Assembly: GCA_051871275.1 (NCBI GenBank)
Contig: JBJECR010000055.1
Location: forward strand, 1 to 15,937
Source: CAJUPY01 sp051871275
Lineage (GTDB): Bacteria; Bacteroidota; Bacteroidia; Bacteroidales; Muribaculaceae
Direction: 5' to 3'
Length of the DNA: 15,937 nucleotides
Positions 15,524 to 15,937 of the stretch are shown here, piece by piece. Position 1 is the first letter of the stretch, and the number at the start of each line of letters is the position of its first letter. A model generated the notes under the pieces. The model was not told where the DNA came from, ran no database searches, and was given only the letters and a program-made list of their open reading frames with translations. Position numbers and translations under genes: made by a program.

Positions 15524-15679
15524 TTATTTTCCTGCGATTGAGTCTGATACTGTAAGGCGTGCACGACCTTTAGCACGGCGACGTGCAAGCACTTTACGAC
15601 CGTCCGGAGTTGACATTCTTTCACGGAAGCCATGTTTGTTGACTCTCTTTCTGTTTGATGGTTGAAATGTTCTTTTCAT
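15524..15679 (-). CDS. rpmH: 50S ribosomal protein L34
   Basis: This 51-residue protein of the large ribosomal subunit reads MKRTFQPSNRKRVNKHGFRE, then RMSTPDGRKVLARRRAKGRA, ending RLTVSDSIAGK with TAA. The KRTFQPSxRKRxxxHGFRxRM signature and the basic RRRAKGR segment identify it without doubt. It is slightly longer than the 44-46 residues of many proteobacterial L34 proteins because of the Bacteroidota C-terminal tail. It is monocistronic here: its own promoter lies about 45 bp upstream and a hairpin follows 30 nt after the stop. L34 binds 23S rRNA. Confidence 0.98.
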   Translation of the reverse strand: MKRTFQPSNRKRVNKHGFRERMSTPDGRKVLARRRAKGRARLTVSDSIAGK

Positions 15680-15725
15680 TGCCTATAGGTATTTTTTATT
15701 ATTATTTTCACATTTTTTCGGACTG

Positions 15726-15757
15726 CAAAGATATAAACTTTTTTCCAACTACGCAAA
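15726..15757 (-). promoter_or_regulatory. Strong Bacteroidetes-type promoter for rpmH
   Basis: On the minus strand TTTG (15754-15757), a 20-nt spacer and TATCTTTG (15726-15733) match the Bacteroidetes primary-sigma consensus. Transcription would begin near 15720, giving a leader of about 40 nt before the ATG at 15679. This is the best promoter match in the window, fitting a highly expressed ribosomal gene. Confidence 0.8.
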
Positions 15758-15790
15758 CTTACTGCCATTTTTCCTGATTTATTTTTCACT

Positions 15791-15815
15791 GTTTGACTCT
15801 AAAATATAGTCAAAC
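15791..15815. repeat. Perfect 8-bp palindrome with 9-nt spacer upstream of rpmH
   Basis: GTTTGACT (15791-15798) and AGTCAAAC (15808-15815) are exact inverted repeats separated by CTAAAATAT. The site lies 34 bp upstream of the rpmH -33 element. It could be a dimeric regulator operator or an RNA hairpin terminating a gene entering from the right; the T-rich TTCCTTATTTTCC that follows on the plus strand is compatible with neither being certain. Confidence 0.5.
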
Positions 15816-15860
15816 TTCCTTATTTTCCCAAAAATTGTGCCTTAAACTTCCTTATTTTCC
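15812..15860. repeat. Duplicated 17-mer upstream of rpmH
   Basis: AAACTTCCTTATTTTCC occurs identically at 15812-15828 and 15844-15860, 32 bp start to start, about three helical turns. The first copy overlaps the right arm of the palindrome at 15808-15815. The rest of 15680-15937 is AT-rich and shows no coding frame that I can support. Confidence 0.75.
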
Positions 15861-15937
15861 ACTTTTTTACCCCTCTGACTTCCGTAACTATTCAGCTATC
15901 CGAAAGCATTACATAACTGCTATTGAAAAGCCATCAT

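Overview
The window is a chromosomal segment from a member of the Bacteroidales (Bacteroidota). The evidence is the gene set (DUF6242 lipoprotein, DUF6089 barrel, uppS, bamA and tandem ompH in one row), the weak ribosome binding sites, several promoters of the Bacteroidetes form TTTG-N19/20-TAnnTTTG, and signal peptides with Gln at +1. Every gene I can support lies on the minus strand, so transcription runs from high to low coordinates. There is no sign of phage, insertion sequence, CRISPR, tRNA or rRNA; this is mostly core genome.

Right end (15374-15937): rpmH (ribosomal protein L34, 51 codons) with a near-ideal sigma-ABfr-type promoter and one or two terminator-like hairpins after it. Upstream of its promoter lie a perfect 8-bp palindrome and a duplicated 17-mer.

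Centre (8359-15231): an envelope-biogenesis operon. In order: a DUF6242 surface-type lipoprotein, a DUF6089 small outer-membrane barrel (apparently starting at TTG), uppS (undecaprenyl diphosphate synthase), bamA (outer-membrane barrel insertase, overlapping uppS by ATGA) and two Skp/OmpH periplasmic chaperones. A clear intrinsic terminator closes it at 8351-8393. A third OmpH paralogue then sits with priA (primosomal helicase) as a separate unit.

Left part (219-5134): a FemAB/GNAT-like acyltransferase, a shortened peptidase C69 homologue that has lost the catalytic Cys, an intact secreted C69 dipeptidase, and a CaCA-type Na+/Ca2+ exchanger. The first two each carry a recognisable promoter, and these promoters rule out the longest possible starts.

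Most unusual points: the active-enzyme/pseudoenzyme C69 pair, whose reading frames are in register and separated only by one TGA plus a six-unit 9-bp repeat; the Gly/Tyr-rich external loop of BamA; the uncharacterised lipoprotein and barrel at the head of the bamA operon; and the detached third OmpH beside priA. I found no certain new system. The C69 pair and the DUF6242-DUF6089-BamA linkage are the best candidates.
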